The notes below the pieces were generated by a model. It saw only the letters and a program-made list of their open reading frames with translations, searched no databases and had not been told where the DNA came from. Positions 54,420-63,441 of a stretch of DNA of 64,000 nt are shown here, one piece after another; the stretch's first letter is position 1; every line of letters begins with the position of its first letter. Source of the stretch: Myroides profundi (GTDB lineage Bacteria > Bacteroidota > Bacteroidia > Flavobacteriales > Flavobacteriaceae); the NCBI RefSeq assembly GCF_000833025.1, contig NZ_CP010817.1, positions 2,294,001 to 2,358,000 on the forward strand, read 5' to 3'. Position numbers and translations under genes: made by a program.

Positions 54420-54772
54420 TACTCTACACAAGGTAACTACCTTATGCCCTATACTCTGGGCAAACTCTTAGGATAGTTACTTTACCCACACATTTTATTT
54501 TATTACTAGATAGGAAAGTATTATTCTAAGTACTTACCTTATTATGTACATTAAAGAAGTCTATAACAATGTAACTATTTAGATGTCTTTACTAAAGAAG
54601 TAATAAAGTGCTAATCTGTGGGGCAAATGATAATTATCTTTTAGTTATCATCACTAATCTATTTTTATCGGATGTTAGGTTTAAAATCAATGCCTTAACT
54701 TATGGCATACCTATTGTTGCATAGAATCAAAGATTAGTAGATGTCATTTTTTAATACAGAAATACATATCTT
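54420..54772. other. 353-bp gap before the RND pump gene
   Basis: No gene seen. Contains imperfect inverted repeats (for example AAGGTAACTACCTT at 54430-54443). It probably carries the pump promoter, though no convincing -7 box was found. Confidence 0.4.
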
Positions 54773-57700
54773 ATGCTTAATAAAATCATTAAGTACTTCT
54801 TACACAATAGAGTAATTACTCTATTACTACTAGTAGTAGTTATTGTATGGGGACTAATAACAGCTCCATTTAACTGGCACCAAAATATGTTGCCAAGCGA
54901 TCCTGTACCAGTAGATGCTATCCCTGACATTGGTGAAAACCAACAGATCGTAGCAACAGAGTGGATGGGGCGCTCTCCTAAAGATATTCAGGAGCAAATC
55001 ACTTATCCACTAACGACTTCTCTACTGGGAATCCCTGGTGTAAAAACAGTGCGTAGTAGCTCTATGTTTGGGATGTCGTTTATCTATATCATTTTTGAAG
55101 AAAATGTAGAATTCTACTGGAGCCGCTCGCGTATCTTAGAGAAACTAAACTCTCTACCAGCAGGAACATTACCTGAGGGAGTAATCCCTTCATTAGGACC
55201 AGATGCTACTGCACTTGGGCAAGTATACTGGTACACGCTAGAAGGGCGTAATCCTGAGACAGGAGAACCTACAGGTGGATGGGATCCGGACGAGCTACGT
55301 ACAGTACAAGATTTCTATACTAAATATAACTTATCTGCTGCAGAAGGAGTGTCTGAGGTAGCTTCTATCGGAGGATATGTAAAAGAGTATCAAGTAGAAG
55401 TAAATCCTGATGCAATGCGCGCTTATAACGTATCTGTGATGGATGTGATGTCTGCGATTCAGAAAAGTAACCTTGATATCGGAGCAGAGACCATCGAAAT
55501 TAATAAAGCAGAGTACTTAGTACGCGGTCTTGGATACATTAAAAATGTCAAGGATCTAGAGGATGCTGTAGTCACAGTACGAAACAATGTTCCTGTAAAA
55601 ATTAAAGACATAGCCTTCGTTAACTTAGGGCCAGCTACACGTCGTGGTGGTCTAGATAAAGAAGGTATTGAAGCTGTAGGAGGTGTTGTAGTAGCTCGTT
55701 ATGGAGCTAACCCTATGCATGTGATTAGTAACGTAAAAGCTAAAATAAAAGAGATGGAAGCTGGGCTTCCTCAAAAAACACTTGCTGATGGTACCATATC
55801 TAAAGTAACCGTAGTTCCTTTCTATGACCGATCAGGATTAATACAAGAAACAATAGGTACACTAGAAACAGCCTTAGCACACGAGATATTAATCTGTATC
55901 ATCGTAGTTATTGTACTTGTTATAAACTTGCGCGCGTCAGTGATTATCTCTAGTATTCTACCCATAGGTGTACTAGCGACTTTCATCATTATGAAATATA
56001 TGGGAATAGAAGCCAATATCGTTGCCCTATCGGGTATTGCTATTGCTATTGGAGTTATGGTGGATGTTGGCGTCGTCTTTGTCGAGAGTATCATCAGGTA
56101 CATGGAAGAAGAAAAAGCCCAAGGAATACAAAGTAAGGGAATGGCTTTTGTCAACCTTATTACAAAAGCGGTATCAGAAGTATCAGGTGCCTTGTCAACA
56201 GCTATGCTAACCACCATTATCAGCTTCTTACCTGTATTTGCAATGGAAGCGCAAGAAGGAAAGCTATTTAAACCATTAGCTTACACCAAGACCTTCGCTC
56301 TATTATCGGCATTTATCTTAGGGATCATCGTACTTCCTACAATAGCGTACTATGTATACTCTATTAAAATAGACAAACAAAAACTGCGCAAAATAGCCAA
56401 TTATATCTTAGCTGTAGTAGGTATAGGACTGTGGATATATACAGGCGAGTTTATCGCTGTGACGCTAACATTAGTGGCTATTAATAATCTGTTTACACCA
56501 GGCTGGAAAACAGATACAATAGCCAATTATATCAATGTAGTCCTTACCCTATTTGTGGCTTTATACTACCTTACAGTAGAATGGTTACCTCTGGGTACTC
56601 AAGAGAGTACAGGATTAAACTTTGTCTTTGTACTTTTAGCTATCGGATCTATATTAGGTGTATTGTGGTTATTAGTAATCTACTATGAACAAATCTTAAG
56701 ATGGGCACTTACCCACCGCTGGAAGTTCATGAGTATTCCTATTCTAACATTAGTCTTCGGAATGCTAGTATGGTTAGGTGCAGACAAAAGCTTTGGTTTT
56801 CTAGCCAAAGGCTTTGAGACTGTTGGATGGAAATCATTTAGAGAAACTGCTTTTTGGCAAAAATCAACACAGACCTTCCCAGGTATTGGACAGGAGTTTA
56901 TGCCTAGTCTTAACGAAGGATCATTCTTACTGATGCCAACAAGTATGCCTCATACAGGTATTGAACAGAACCTTCAGTTTATCGGTACACTAGACAGACG
57001 TATTTCCAATATTCCTGAAGTAGAATTAACAGTAGGTAAATGGGGACGTGTAAACTCTGCTCTAGACCCTGCTCCTACTCAGATGTTTGAGAACACGATC
57101 AACTATAGATCAGAATACATCCTAGATGACAATGGACATAGACAGCGATTTAAAGTGAATAAAAAAGGAGAGTTTGAACTTATCAATGGAACTACCTATA
57201 ATGTAGAAGATGGTTTTAGACTTATCCCTAGAGATAGTTTAATTATAGACAAAGATGGTAAGTTCTTGCGTCAATGGCGTCCTGAGATTAAAAAGGCAGA
57301 TGATATCTGGCAAGAAATTGTCAATGTATCTCACTTACCTGGACTAACCTCGGCTCCTAAACTTCAGCCTATCGAGGCAAGACTTGTGATGCTATCAACA
57401 GGTATGCGTGCGCCAATGGGATTAAAAGTATCTGGACCAGATCTAGAATCTATAGAAGCAGGTGGAAAAGCATTAGAGACTGCGCTTAAAGACATCCCTT
57501 CTATTATGCCTTCTACTGTATTCTATGATCGCGCGGTAGGTGCTCCTTATGTAGAGATTCACCTAAACAGACATAATATGGCTAGATACGGAATTACAGT
57601 ATCTGACTTGCAAGATGTAATCGGTGCTGCTATCGGAGGAATGGCCCTAACCACTACTGTAGAAGGACGTGAGCGATTCCCGGTAAGATTGCGTTATCCT

Positions 57701-58588
57701 CGAGAACTAAGAGATAACCCAGAACAGCTAGCAAAAATGCTAATCCCTACCGCTACAGGAGCTCAAATTCCTTTAAGCGAGGTAGCGGATATAGAATATG
57801 CTAAAGGTTCACAGATGATTCAAAGTGAGAATACCTTCTTACTTGGTTATGTCATCTTTGATAAAATAGAAACAAAAGCAGAAGTAGATGTAGTACACGA
57901 GGCAGATAAGCTATTACAAGCTAAGCTAGCCTCTGGTGAACTTACCCTACCAAAAGGAGTAACCTATAAGTTCGCTGGTAATTATGAACAACAAGAAAGA
58001 GCTTCTCAGCGATTACTATACATTGTACCACTGAGTTTATTAGCGATTCTTTTGATTCTATACTTCCAGTTTAAAACGATTGCAGCATCGCTTATCCACT
58101 TCTCTGGAGTGTTCGTAGCTTTTGCAGGAGGTTTTATCTTATTGTGGTTATACGGACAGCCTTGGTTTATGAACTTCTCAGTCGGAGATATGAATATGAG
58201 AGACTTATTCCAAATGCACAATATCAACCTGAGTATAGCAGTCTGGGTAGGTTTTATCGCCTTATTCGGATTAGCTACCAATGATGGAGTACTAATGGGA
58301 ACTTATATACATGATACCTTTAAGGCTAGAGATCCTAAGACTAAAGAGGAGATTCGAGAAGCGGTAGTATACGCAGGATTAAAACGTGTAAGACCTGCAG
58401 CGATGACTACTGCTACAGCTCTAATTGCACTTCTTCCTGTGATGACCTCTACGGGTAAAGGAGCAGAGATTATGGTCCCCATGGCTATCCCTACATTCGG
58501 AGGAATGTTAATACAGTCCATGACCATGTTTGTAGTACCAGTATTCCAATGTTGGTGGAGAGAATGGGCAATTAAGCGTTCCGCTTAA
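54773..58588 (+). CDS. cusA: HME-RND heavy-metal efflux pump, CusA/CzcA-type
   Basis: 1271 residues. It starts with the first helix (VITLLLLVVVIVWGLITAPF), then DPVPVDAIPDIGENQQIVAT and TEWMGRSPKDIQEQITYPLT, the HME signature. RND helices 2-6 include VALSGIAIAIGVMVDVGVVF with the proton-relay Asp, and the second set ends LIALLPVMTSTGKGAEIMVP. Met residues in the porter domain (APMGLKVSGPD; SLNEGSFLLMPTSMPHTGIE) fit a Cu(I)/Ag(I) path. It is over 200 residues longer than E. coli CusA because of extra hydrophobic helices inserted around residues 540-640, common in Bacteroidetes homologues. Works with the TolC-like and membrane-fusion proteins encoded next. Substrate (Cu/Ag) is inferred from Met content and neighbours. 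Confidence 0.9.
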   Translation: MLNKIIKYFLHNRVITLLLLVVVIVWGLITAPFNWHQNMLPSDPVPVDAIPDIGENQQIVATEWMGRSPKDIQEQITYPLTTSLLGIPGVKTVRSSSMFGMSFIYIIFEENVEFYWSRSRILEKLNSLPAGTLPEGVIPSLGPDATALGQVYWYTLEGRNPETGEPTGGWDPDELRTVQDFYTKYNLSAAEGVSEVASIGGYVKEYQVEVNPDAMRAYNVSVMDVMSAIQKSNLDIGAETIEINKAEYLVRGLGYIKNVKDLEDAVVTVRNNVPVKIKDIAFVNLGPATRRGGLDKEGIEAVGGVVVARYGANPMHVISNVKAKIKEMEAGLPQKTLADGTISKVTVVPFYDRSGLIQETIGTLETALAHEILICIIVVIVLVINLRASVIISSILPIGVLATFIIMKYMGIEANIVALSGIAIAIGVMVDVGVVFVESIIRYMEEEKAQGIQSKGMAFVNLITKAVSEVSGALSTAMLTTIISFLPVFAMEAQEGKLFKPLAYTKTFALLSAFILGIIVLPTIAYYVYSIKIDKQKLRKIANYILAVVGIGLWIYTGEFIAVTLTLVAINNLFTPGWKTDTIANYINVVLTLFVALYYLTVEWLPLGTQESTGLNFVFVLLAIGSILGVLWLLVIYYEQILRWALTHRWKFMSIPILTLVFGMLVWLGADKSFGFLAKGFETVGWKSFRETAFWQKSTQTFPGIGQEFMPSLNEGSFLLMPTSMPHTGIEQNLQFIGTLDRRISNIPEVELTVGKWGRVNSALDPAPTQMFENTINYRSEYILDDNGHRQRFKVNKKGEFELINGTTYNVEDGFRLIPRDSLIIDKDGKFLRQWRPEIKKADDIWQEIVNVSHLPGLTSAPKLQPIEARLVMLSTGMRAPMGLKVSGPDLESIEAGGKALETALKDIPSIMPSTVFYDRAVGAPYVEIHLNRHNMARYGITVSDLQDVIGAAIGGMALTTTVEGRERFPVRLRYPRELRDNPEQLAKMLIPTATGAQIPLSEVADIEYAKGSQMIQSENTFLLGYVIFDKIETKAEVDVVHEADKLLQAKLASGELTLPKGVTYKFAGNYEQQERASQRLLYIVPLSLLAILLILYFQFKTIAASLIHFSGVFVAFAGGFILLWLYGQPWFMNFSVGDMNMRDLFQMHNINLSIAVWVGFIALFGLATNDGVLMGTYIHDTFKARDPKTKEEIREAVVYAGLKRVRPAAMTTATALIALLPVMTSTGKGAEIMVPMAIPTFGGMLIQSMTMFVVPVFQCWWREWAIKRSA

Positions 58589-58802
58589 TTAATTACGAAT
58601 TAAGAATGATTGCCCTACGGGCATTATATACACACTGTCGGCACACAATACACTAAGGTAGAGACGCATTATTATGCGTGTCACATTCAGGGGATAACTC
58701 GCTGCGGAAAGTCTCCCGACTTTGCGCAACTTAAACGAAGTATGATGGTGTGGATTTCCAATCCGTGACGACATAAACTGTGAACCGTAAACTAATAAAA
58801 CA
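58589..58802. other. Intergenic region with REP-like palindrome
   Basis: ATTGCCCTACGGGCAT at 58609-58624 holds an inverted repeat (TGCCC-TAC-GGGCA) and recurs as its reverse complement at 61964-61979. GACGCATTATTATGCGTGTC at 58662-58681 is a second hairpin. Between pump and channel genes these may tune transcript stability. Confidence 0.5.
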
Positions 58803-60281
58803 ATGAACAAAAATAAAACGTATATATATTTAGCTTCGGCCTTCTTAGCAGTGACTAGCTTCACTGCTACGGCTGTAGCGCAGCAGCAACCTAAAGACTC
58901 TCTATCAAGCTATCTCAATGTAGCCATAGAGAATAACCCAGGGATCAAAGCACAGAAATTTGCTCATGAAGCTTTTTTACAAAAGATTCCACAAGCAGGT
59001 GCTTTTCAGGATCCTGAACTATCTATGGACTTCTACACAAAGCCTATGGATATTGTAGGTGGGCGCTCTATTGGCAATGTAAGTATCATGCAGATGCTTC
59101 CTTGGTTTGGTACGCGTAAGACTGCCCGCATAGAAGCTGGTCATATGGCTAATATGCAAAACGAGCAGTACAAAGAAGTGGTTGATAATATTACTTTACA
59201 AGTACATACCCAATGGTATGCCATGCAGAAGCTAAACGAGCAGTTAAGAAATAATGAAGAGAACAGAAAACTCTTACAACAATTAGAACAATTAGCTCTT
59301 AGAAAGTTCTCAGCACCATCTAATAGTGCTAAGGTTACCGCTACTCCTAAAGTAAGTAGTAAGACTGCCTCTACTACATCTGCTTCTGCATCAGCAGGTA
59401 TGGGATCAATGAATATGGGTGGTGGAACTACTGCTAGTAGCACACCAGCGATGTCTTCTTCCATGGGATCTGGCGGAGGTATGAGCGAATTGGGCGGCAG
59501 TAGCGCTTCAGGAATGTCTGATGTATTGCGTATTGGATTAGAGCTTATAGAGATAGAGAATAATATTGAAAGCTTACACTCTCAATTAAAAGCAGAGAAA
59601 GCAAAATTCAATGCTCTTTTAAACAGAGAGGCAAACCATGAAGTAGTCTTAGGTGAAATAGAGAAAATACCTTTTATATATGGAGAGCAAGATGCTCTTC
59701 TAGCCATAGAGGCTAATAACCCTATGCTTTCAATGATCACAGAAGAAGGTCTTGCCTATAAAGCGAAAGCAGAAATGGACAAGAAAATGAGCTACCCTAT
59801 GATAGGACTTGGACTGCAGTATATGGTTATCGGAAAGACTAATGATAAAATGCTGGCTATGGGAGATATGAATGGAAAGGATATGATTATGCCAATGGTC
59901 ACTGTGAGTCTTCCTATCTTCCGCAAAAAGTATAAAGCCCAACAAGAAGAAGGTAAACTATGGTGGAAGTCTAGTGATCAGAAGTTCGAAGACACTTATA
60001 ATACTTTAAAAAGTGAGTATTATGGATACAAAAGTCAATTAGATGATGCTGAACGAATTGTCACCTTGTATGAGAAGCAGACTACATTAGCTGAGACGAC
60101 TTACAACCTTATTATCAAAGAATTTGTAACAGGTAAAAGTGATTTAACCAATGTAATACAAGTACAACGTCAATTATTAGATTACCAATTAAAAAAAGCA
60201 GAAGCAATTGCTAACTACAATACCATGGTAGCTTCTATCAAGAAATTATTAGCAATACGTGACAACACACAAAATATTTAG
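58803..60281 (+). CDS. TolC-family outer-membrane channel of the metal efflux system
   Basis: 492 residues. Signal peptide (LASAFLAVTSFTATAVA), then the TolC start YLNVAIENNPGIKAQKFAHE, DPELSMDFYTKPMD and MQMLPWFGTRKTARI. The two long-helix halves are seen at about 105-170 and 240-330, and again after 400 (QLDDAERIVTLYEKQTTLAE; KEFVTGKSDLTNVIQVQRQL). Between helices of the first half is an unusual low-complexity insert at about 170-238, rich in Ser, Thr, Ala, Gly and Met (GMGSMNMGGG; SSSMGSGGGMSELGG), facing the periplasm or channel mouth and able to bind soft metals. It is encoded 3 bases before the membrane-fusion gene. Confidence 0.85.
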   Translation: MNKNKTYIYLASAFLAVTSFTATAVAQQQPKDSLSSYLNVAIENNPGIKAQKFAHEAFLQKIPQAGAFQDPELSMDFYTKPMDIVGGRSIGNVSIMQMLPWFGTRKTARIEAGHMANMQNEQYKEVVDNITLQVHTQWYAMQKLNEQLRNNEENRKLLQQLEQLALRKFSAPSNSAKVTATPKVSSKTASTTSASASAGMGSMNMGGGTTASSTPAMSSSMGSGGGMSELGGSSASGMSDVLRIGLELIEIENNIESLHSQLKAEKAKFNALLNREANHEVVLGEIEKIPFIYGEQDALLAIEANNPMLSMITEEGLAYKAKAEMDKKMSYPMIGLGLQYMVIGKTNDKMLAMGDMNGKDMIMPMVTVSLPIFRKKYKAQQEEGKLWWKSSDQKFEDTYNTLKSEYYGYKSQLDDAERIVTLYEKQTTLAETTYNLIIKEFVTGKSDLTNVIQVQRQLLDYQLKKAEAIANYNTMVASIKKLLAIRDNTQNI

Positions 60282-60284
60282 GCA

Positions 60285-61859
60285 ATGGACAAAATAAGAA
60301 ATATATTCAAAAACAATATTGTGCGTTATAGTGCAATATTACTTGTAGGTTTATTATTAGGATGGATGGTCTTTGGTGGAGCAGGATCACATCAGCACAA
60401 TGGAGAACCAGCTACTACAGAAGAGGGAAATACAGTATGGACTTGTTCTATGCACCCACAAATCAAAATGGATAAACCAGGGAAATGTCCTTTATGTGCT
60501 ATGGACTTAATTCCGCTTAAATCTTCTGATGGTGGTGATAACGCAATAGATGATGAGGCAATCCAGATGTCTAAAGAAGCAGTAGCACTAGCTAATATAC
60601 AAACTACTGTGGTAGGACATCAAGATGCAGTAAAAGACATTCAACTCTATGGAACCATACAAGTAGATGAGCGATTACAACAATCTCAAACTTCACATGT
60701 CAATGGTCGTATTGAGAAGTTGTATGTTAACTTTACAGGAGAAGCTGTAAGACAAGGACAACTAATCGCTACTATCTATTCTCCTGATCTACTAACCGCT
60801 CAACAAGAGTTATTAGAAGCAGCTAAGTTAAAAGACTTACAGCCATTATTATTAGACGCTGCTAAAGAGAAATTGCGCATTTGGAAGATGTCAGAAGCTC
60901 AAATAAGCAAAGTCTTGAGCACAGGGAATGTTTCTCCTTATGTATCTATACATGCGAATACAAGTGGTATTGTCGTGGCAAAAAATGTTAACCAAGGTGA
61001 TTATATCAGTCAAGGAACTGTGCTTTATAATATTTCTAATTTATCTAAACTGTGGGCTGTATTTGATGCCTATGAGAATGACCTTCCATTTATCAAAGAA
61101 GGAGATGTATTAAAATATACATTGCAGAGTTTACCAGGAGAAGTATTTAAAGGAAAGATTGCTTTTATCAATCCTATTATAGACGCTACTTCTAGAACAG
61201 CAAAAGTAAGAGTAGAAACAGACAATAGAAATAATAACCTTAAACCTGAGATGTACGCGAGTGCAAAAATATCAGCTCCTCTTAAACAGTACAATAAAGA
61301 AATGGTCATTCCTAAATCTTCTGTACTATGGACAGGTAAACGCTCTGTAATCTATGTAAAACAACCCAATACAGCTACTCCTGCCTTTAAGCTAAGAGAA
61401 ATCGTATTAGGACCTTCACTTGGAGAGAATTATGTAGTGATGTCAGGATTAGAAAATGGAGAAGAAATCGTAACTAATGGAGTATTTACAGTTGATGCTA
61501 GCGCGCAGTTAGAGGGGAAACGCAGTATGATGAACAACGATAATGCTCCTGCTGCTAAAGGACATGCTAATCACGGAACTACGGCAAGTGCTAATCTAGA
61601 ACATGCTATGCTTAAAGTAAAAGGAAACTGTGATTTATGTAAAGAGAGAATAGAAACCGCTGCGAAGAAAGTAAAAGGGGTATCTACTGCTTCTTGGGAT
61701 GTAAAGGAAAAGGTACTACACCTTAACTTTGATAAAAAACTAACCTCTAAAGCAGCTATATCTAAGGCTGTAGCCAAGGTAGGACACGATACAGAACTAG
61801 ACAAAGCTACAGATGCAGATTATAAAGCCTTACACAGCTGTTGTCAATTCGAAAGGTAG
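60285..61859 (+). CDS. cusB: CusB-type membrane-fusion protein with metal-binding N-domain and C-terminal HMA domain
   Basis: 524 residues. N-terminal anchor (YSAILLVGLLLGWMVFG), then a heavy-metal-binding domain at 51-80 (WTCSMHPQIKMDKPGKCPLC, AMDLIPL). The adaptor body follows (IQLYGTIQVDERLQQSQTSH; IYSPDLLTAQQELLEAAKLK; VSIHANTSGIVVAKNVNQGD; LWAVFDAYENDLPFIKEGD) to about 410. Residues 440-505 form a heavy-metal-associated domain (HAMLKVKGNCDLCKERIETA, with CxxC at 449-452), and the chain ends HSCCQFER. E. coli CusB lacks the HMA part; there a separate CusF delivers Cu(I). Here the chaperone function may be built in. Forms the bridge between RND pump and channel. Confidence 0.87.
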   Translation: MDKIRNIFKNNIVRYSAILLVGLLLGWMVFGGAGSHQHNGEPATTEEGNTVWTCSMHPQIKMDKPGKCPLCAMDLIPLKSSDGGDNAIDDEAIQMSKEAVALANIQTTVVGHQDAVKDIQLYGTIQVDERLQQSQTSHVNGRIEKLYVNFTGEAVRQGQLIATIYSPDLLTAQQELLEAAKLKDLQPLLLDAAKEKLRIWKMSEAQISKVLSTGNVSPYVSIHANTSGIVVAKNVNQGDYISQGTVLYNISNLSKLWAVFDAYENDLPFIKEGDVLKYTLQSLPGEVFKGKIAFINPIIDATSRTAKVRVETDNRNNNLKPEMYASAKISAPLKQYNKEMVIPKSSVLWTGKRSVIYVKQPNTATPAFKLREIVLGPSLGENYVVMSGLENGEEIVTNGVFTVDASAQLEGKRSMMNNDNAPAAKGHANHGTTASANLEHAMLKVKGNCDLCKERIETAAKKVKGVSTASWDVKEKVLHLNFDKKLTSKAAISKAVAKVGHDTELDKATDADYKALHSCCQFER

Positions 61860-62166
61860 TTTCTTTTTTGTGAGACCGTGAATTTGTGAGACCGTGAATT
61901 TGTGATGTTGTTTTTTCGTGAAACTGTTTCAGAGTATAGTTAATTACATCATCTAAGTACATTATGCCCGTAGGGCAATACTGTAAACCGTAAACTGTTA
62001 ACTTTAAACAAAACTCTACCTTCTTTTTTCTAACTTTACCTTATCGAAAACGAAAATGGGAACAGAGAATTGAAAACACGTAACAAGTAACAAGTAACAA
62101 AAATACAAATAAGCGGTTTCACGATTTCACACCTTGACAAAAAACAATAATACAAATAACAATCAA
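61860..62166. repeat. Intergenic repeats before the DUF3347 gene
   Basis: Two tandem 16-bp units GTGAGACCGTGAATTT at 61870-61885 and 61886-61901, the palindrome ATGCCCGTAGGGCAAT at 61964-61979 (inverse of 58609-58624), and a GTAACAA run near 62080-62100. No gene seen. Confidence 0.6.
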
Positions 62167-62754
62167 ATGAAAAAAGTAATTTTAAGTTTTGCAGTATTAG
62201 CTTTCACACTTACTGCATGTAATGACAAAAAACAAGAAACAACAGCTCCAACAACAGAAGAGCACGCAGGACATGATCACGATGATCACACTACAGCTAG
62301 CGCTGCTGAAAAAGTAACAACAGTAAAAGAATCTGCTGTATTACAATCTACTCTTGATGCTTATTTCTTAGTTAAAAAAGCACTTCAAGAAGACAATCAA
62401 GCAGAAGCTGCTACGGCTAGTAAAACATTAGTAACTAATCTTAATGCAGTAGTAACAGAAGATGCTACAGCAAAAGAACTAGTGAAAGAATTAGTAGAAA
62501 CAGCTACTAAGATTGACGTAGCAGACATCAAAGTACAAAGAGAAGAATTCGAAGACCTAACAGAAGACTTAGTAAAACTAATCAATACGGTAGGAACAGA
62601 CAGAGTAGTATTTGAACAATACTGCCCAATGTACAACAACGGTGAAGGTGGTCAATGGCTAAGTGATGTAGAAGACCTATCTAACCCATTATACGGTTCT
62701 TCAATGCTTAAGTGTGGTGCTAATCAAAACAAAATCACATTTGAAACTAAATAG
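62167..62754 (+). CDS. DUF3347-type lipoprotein of the copper efflux cluster
   Basis: 195 residues from the ATG at 62167 (MKKVILSFAVLAFTLTAC); an earlier in-frame ATG at 62134 would put an Asn-rich stretch before the signal, so the second is preferred. Lipobox LTACND. His-rich EEHAGHDHDDHTT follows, a probable metal site. Then the DUF3347 pattern: LQSTLDAYFLVKKALQEDNQ, AEAATASKTLVTNLNAV, and FEQYCPMYNNGEGGQWLSDV ending with PLYGSSMLKCG. DUF3347 is often fused to or near CusB-type proteins, where the C-P-M, Met and Cys residues bind copper. It ends at a strong terminator. Confidence 0.82.
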   Translation: MKKVILSFAVLAFTLTACNDKKQETTAPTTEEHAGHDHDDHTTASAAEKVTTVKESAVLQSTLDAYFLVKKALQEDNQAEAATASKTLVTNLNAVVTEDATAKELVKELVETATKIDVADIKVQREEFEDLTEDLVKLINTVGTDRVVFEQYCPMYNNGEGGQWLSDVEDLSNPLYGSSMLKCGANQNKITFETK

Positions 62755-62771
62755 TTTTATAACTAAAAAAT

Positions 62772-62801
62772 AGAAAGGCTGTCCGATTGGACAGCCTTTC
62801 T
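62772..62801 (+). terminator. Terminator of the metal efflux cluster
   Basis: A 13-bp perfect stem AGAAAGGCTGTCC-GATT-GGACAGCCTTTCT is followed by GTTTTTATT. It starts 17 bases past the DUF3347 stop and may serve the converging minus-strand gene too. Confidence 0.92.
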
Positions 62802-62816
62802 GTTTTTATTGGAATA

Positions 62817-63286
62817 TTATTCATAAACTTTAAATAAGGTACCTTTTACATTTCCCATTGTATATCTAACCTCACTATTACTTTTTTCAGTAAATATAAA
62901 TTCTATTGTAGTATTATTAAGGTAAATAGCTAGACGATAATACCCTTCTCTATACCCTTGTTGTAATCCTTCTCTATATTCTTGTTCTACTTTGACTACA
63001 TCAGGATTCACTTGATAAGCCTGATTAATCATCTCTTGAAAACATTCTGTTGTTAGAGAAATGAAACATAACTCATTTAAAGAAATACTAAAACCAGGAA
63101 CAAATGGTGAAGTCCCCCCACTTATCCTCCACTTATCCTCCAATTTCCTTGAAGCCATTTTGGTGTTTGAATCTTAGTTGAGGTAGAAATTCCATCAACT
63201 ATTTCACTCTCATTTACCTCATTATTATCAGAAGAGCAAGCTAGTGCCATAGATGCCATCATTAGTAATAGAACAATTCTTTTCAT
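62817..63286 (-). pseudogene. Lipoprotein gene broken by an 11-bp tandem duplication
   Basis: The ATG at 63286 gives a lipoprotein signal (MKRIVLLLMMASMALACSSD) and continues NNEVNESEIVDGISTSTKIQ to KWLQGNWRISGG and stop. A second frame (from 63158) carries WRISGGTSPFVPGFSISLNE, CFISLTTECFQEMINQAYQV and GYREGYYRLAIYLNNTTIEF to the end at 62817. The unit CTTATCCTCCA occurs twice in a row (63121-63131 and 63132-63142); removing one copy joins the frames as KWLQGNWRISGGTSPF, about 153 residues. The family is not recognised; it resembles small flavobacterial lipoproteins with lipocalin-like strands. Confidence 0.75.
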
Positions 63287-63441
63287 TTCATATTTTTTTT
63301 ATTATTAATACTACTTCCTTTGTTTCCTTAGGAACGACAAAGGTATATCCTATAAAAGACTCGTCCTTACAGTTTTACATATCTATAGAAAAAGTGACTG
63401 ATAGCGAGATACTTATAAAAATCTAATTATTGTTATACGCA

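Noticed and set aside
55822..56217. Minus-strand frame inside the RND pump gene
   Set aside because: It is a shadow of a well-supported gene; many such frames occur inside cusA, the tolC-like gene and cusB.
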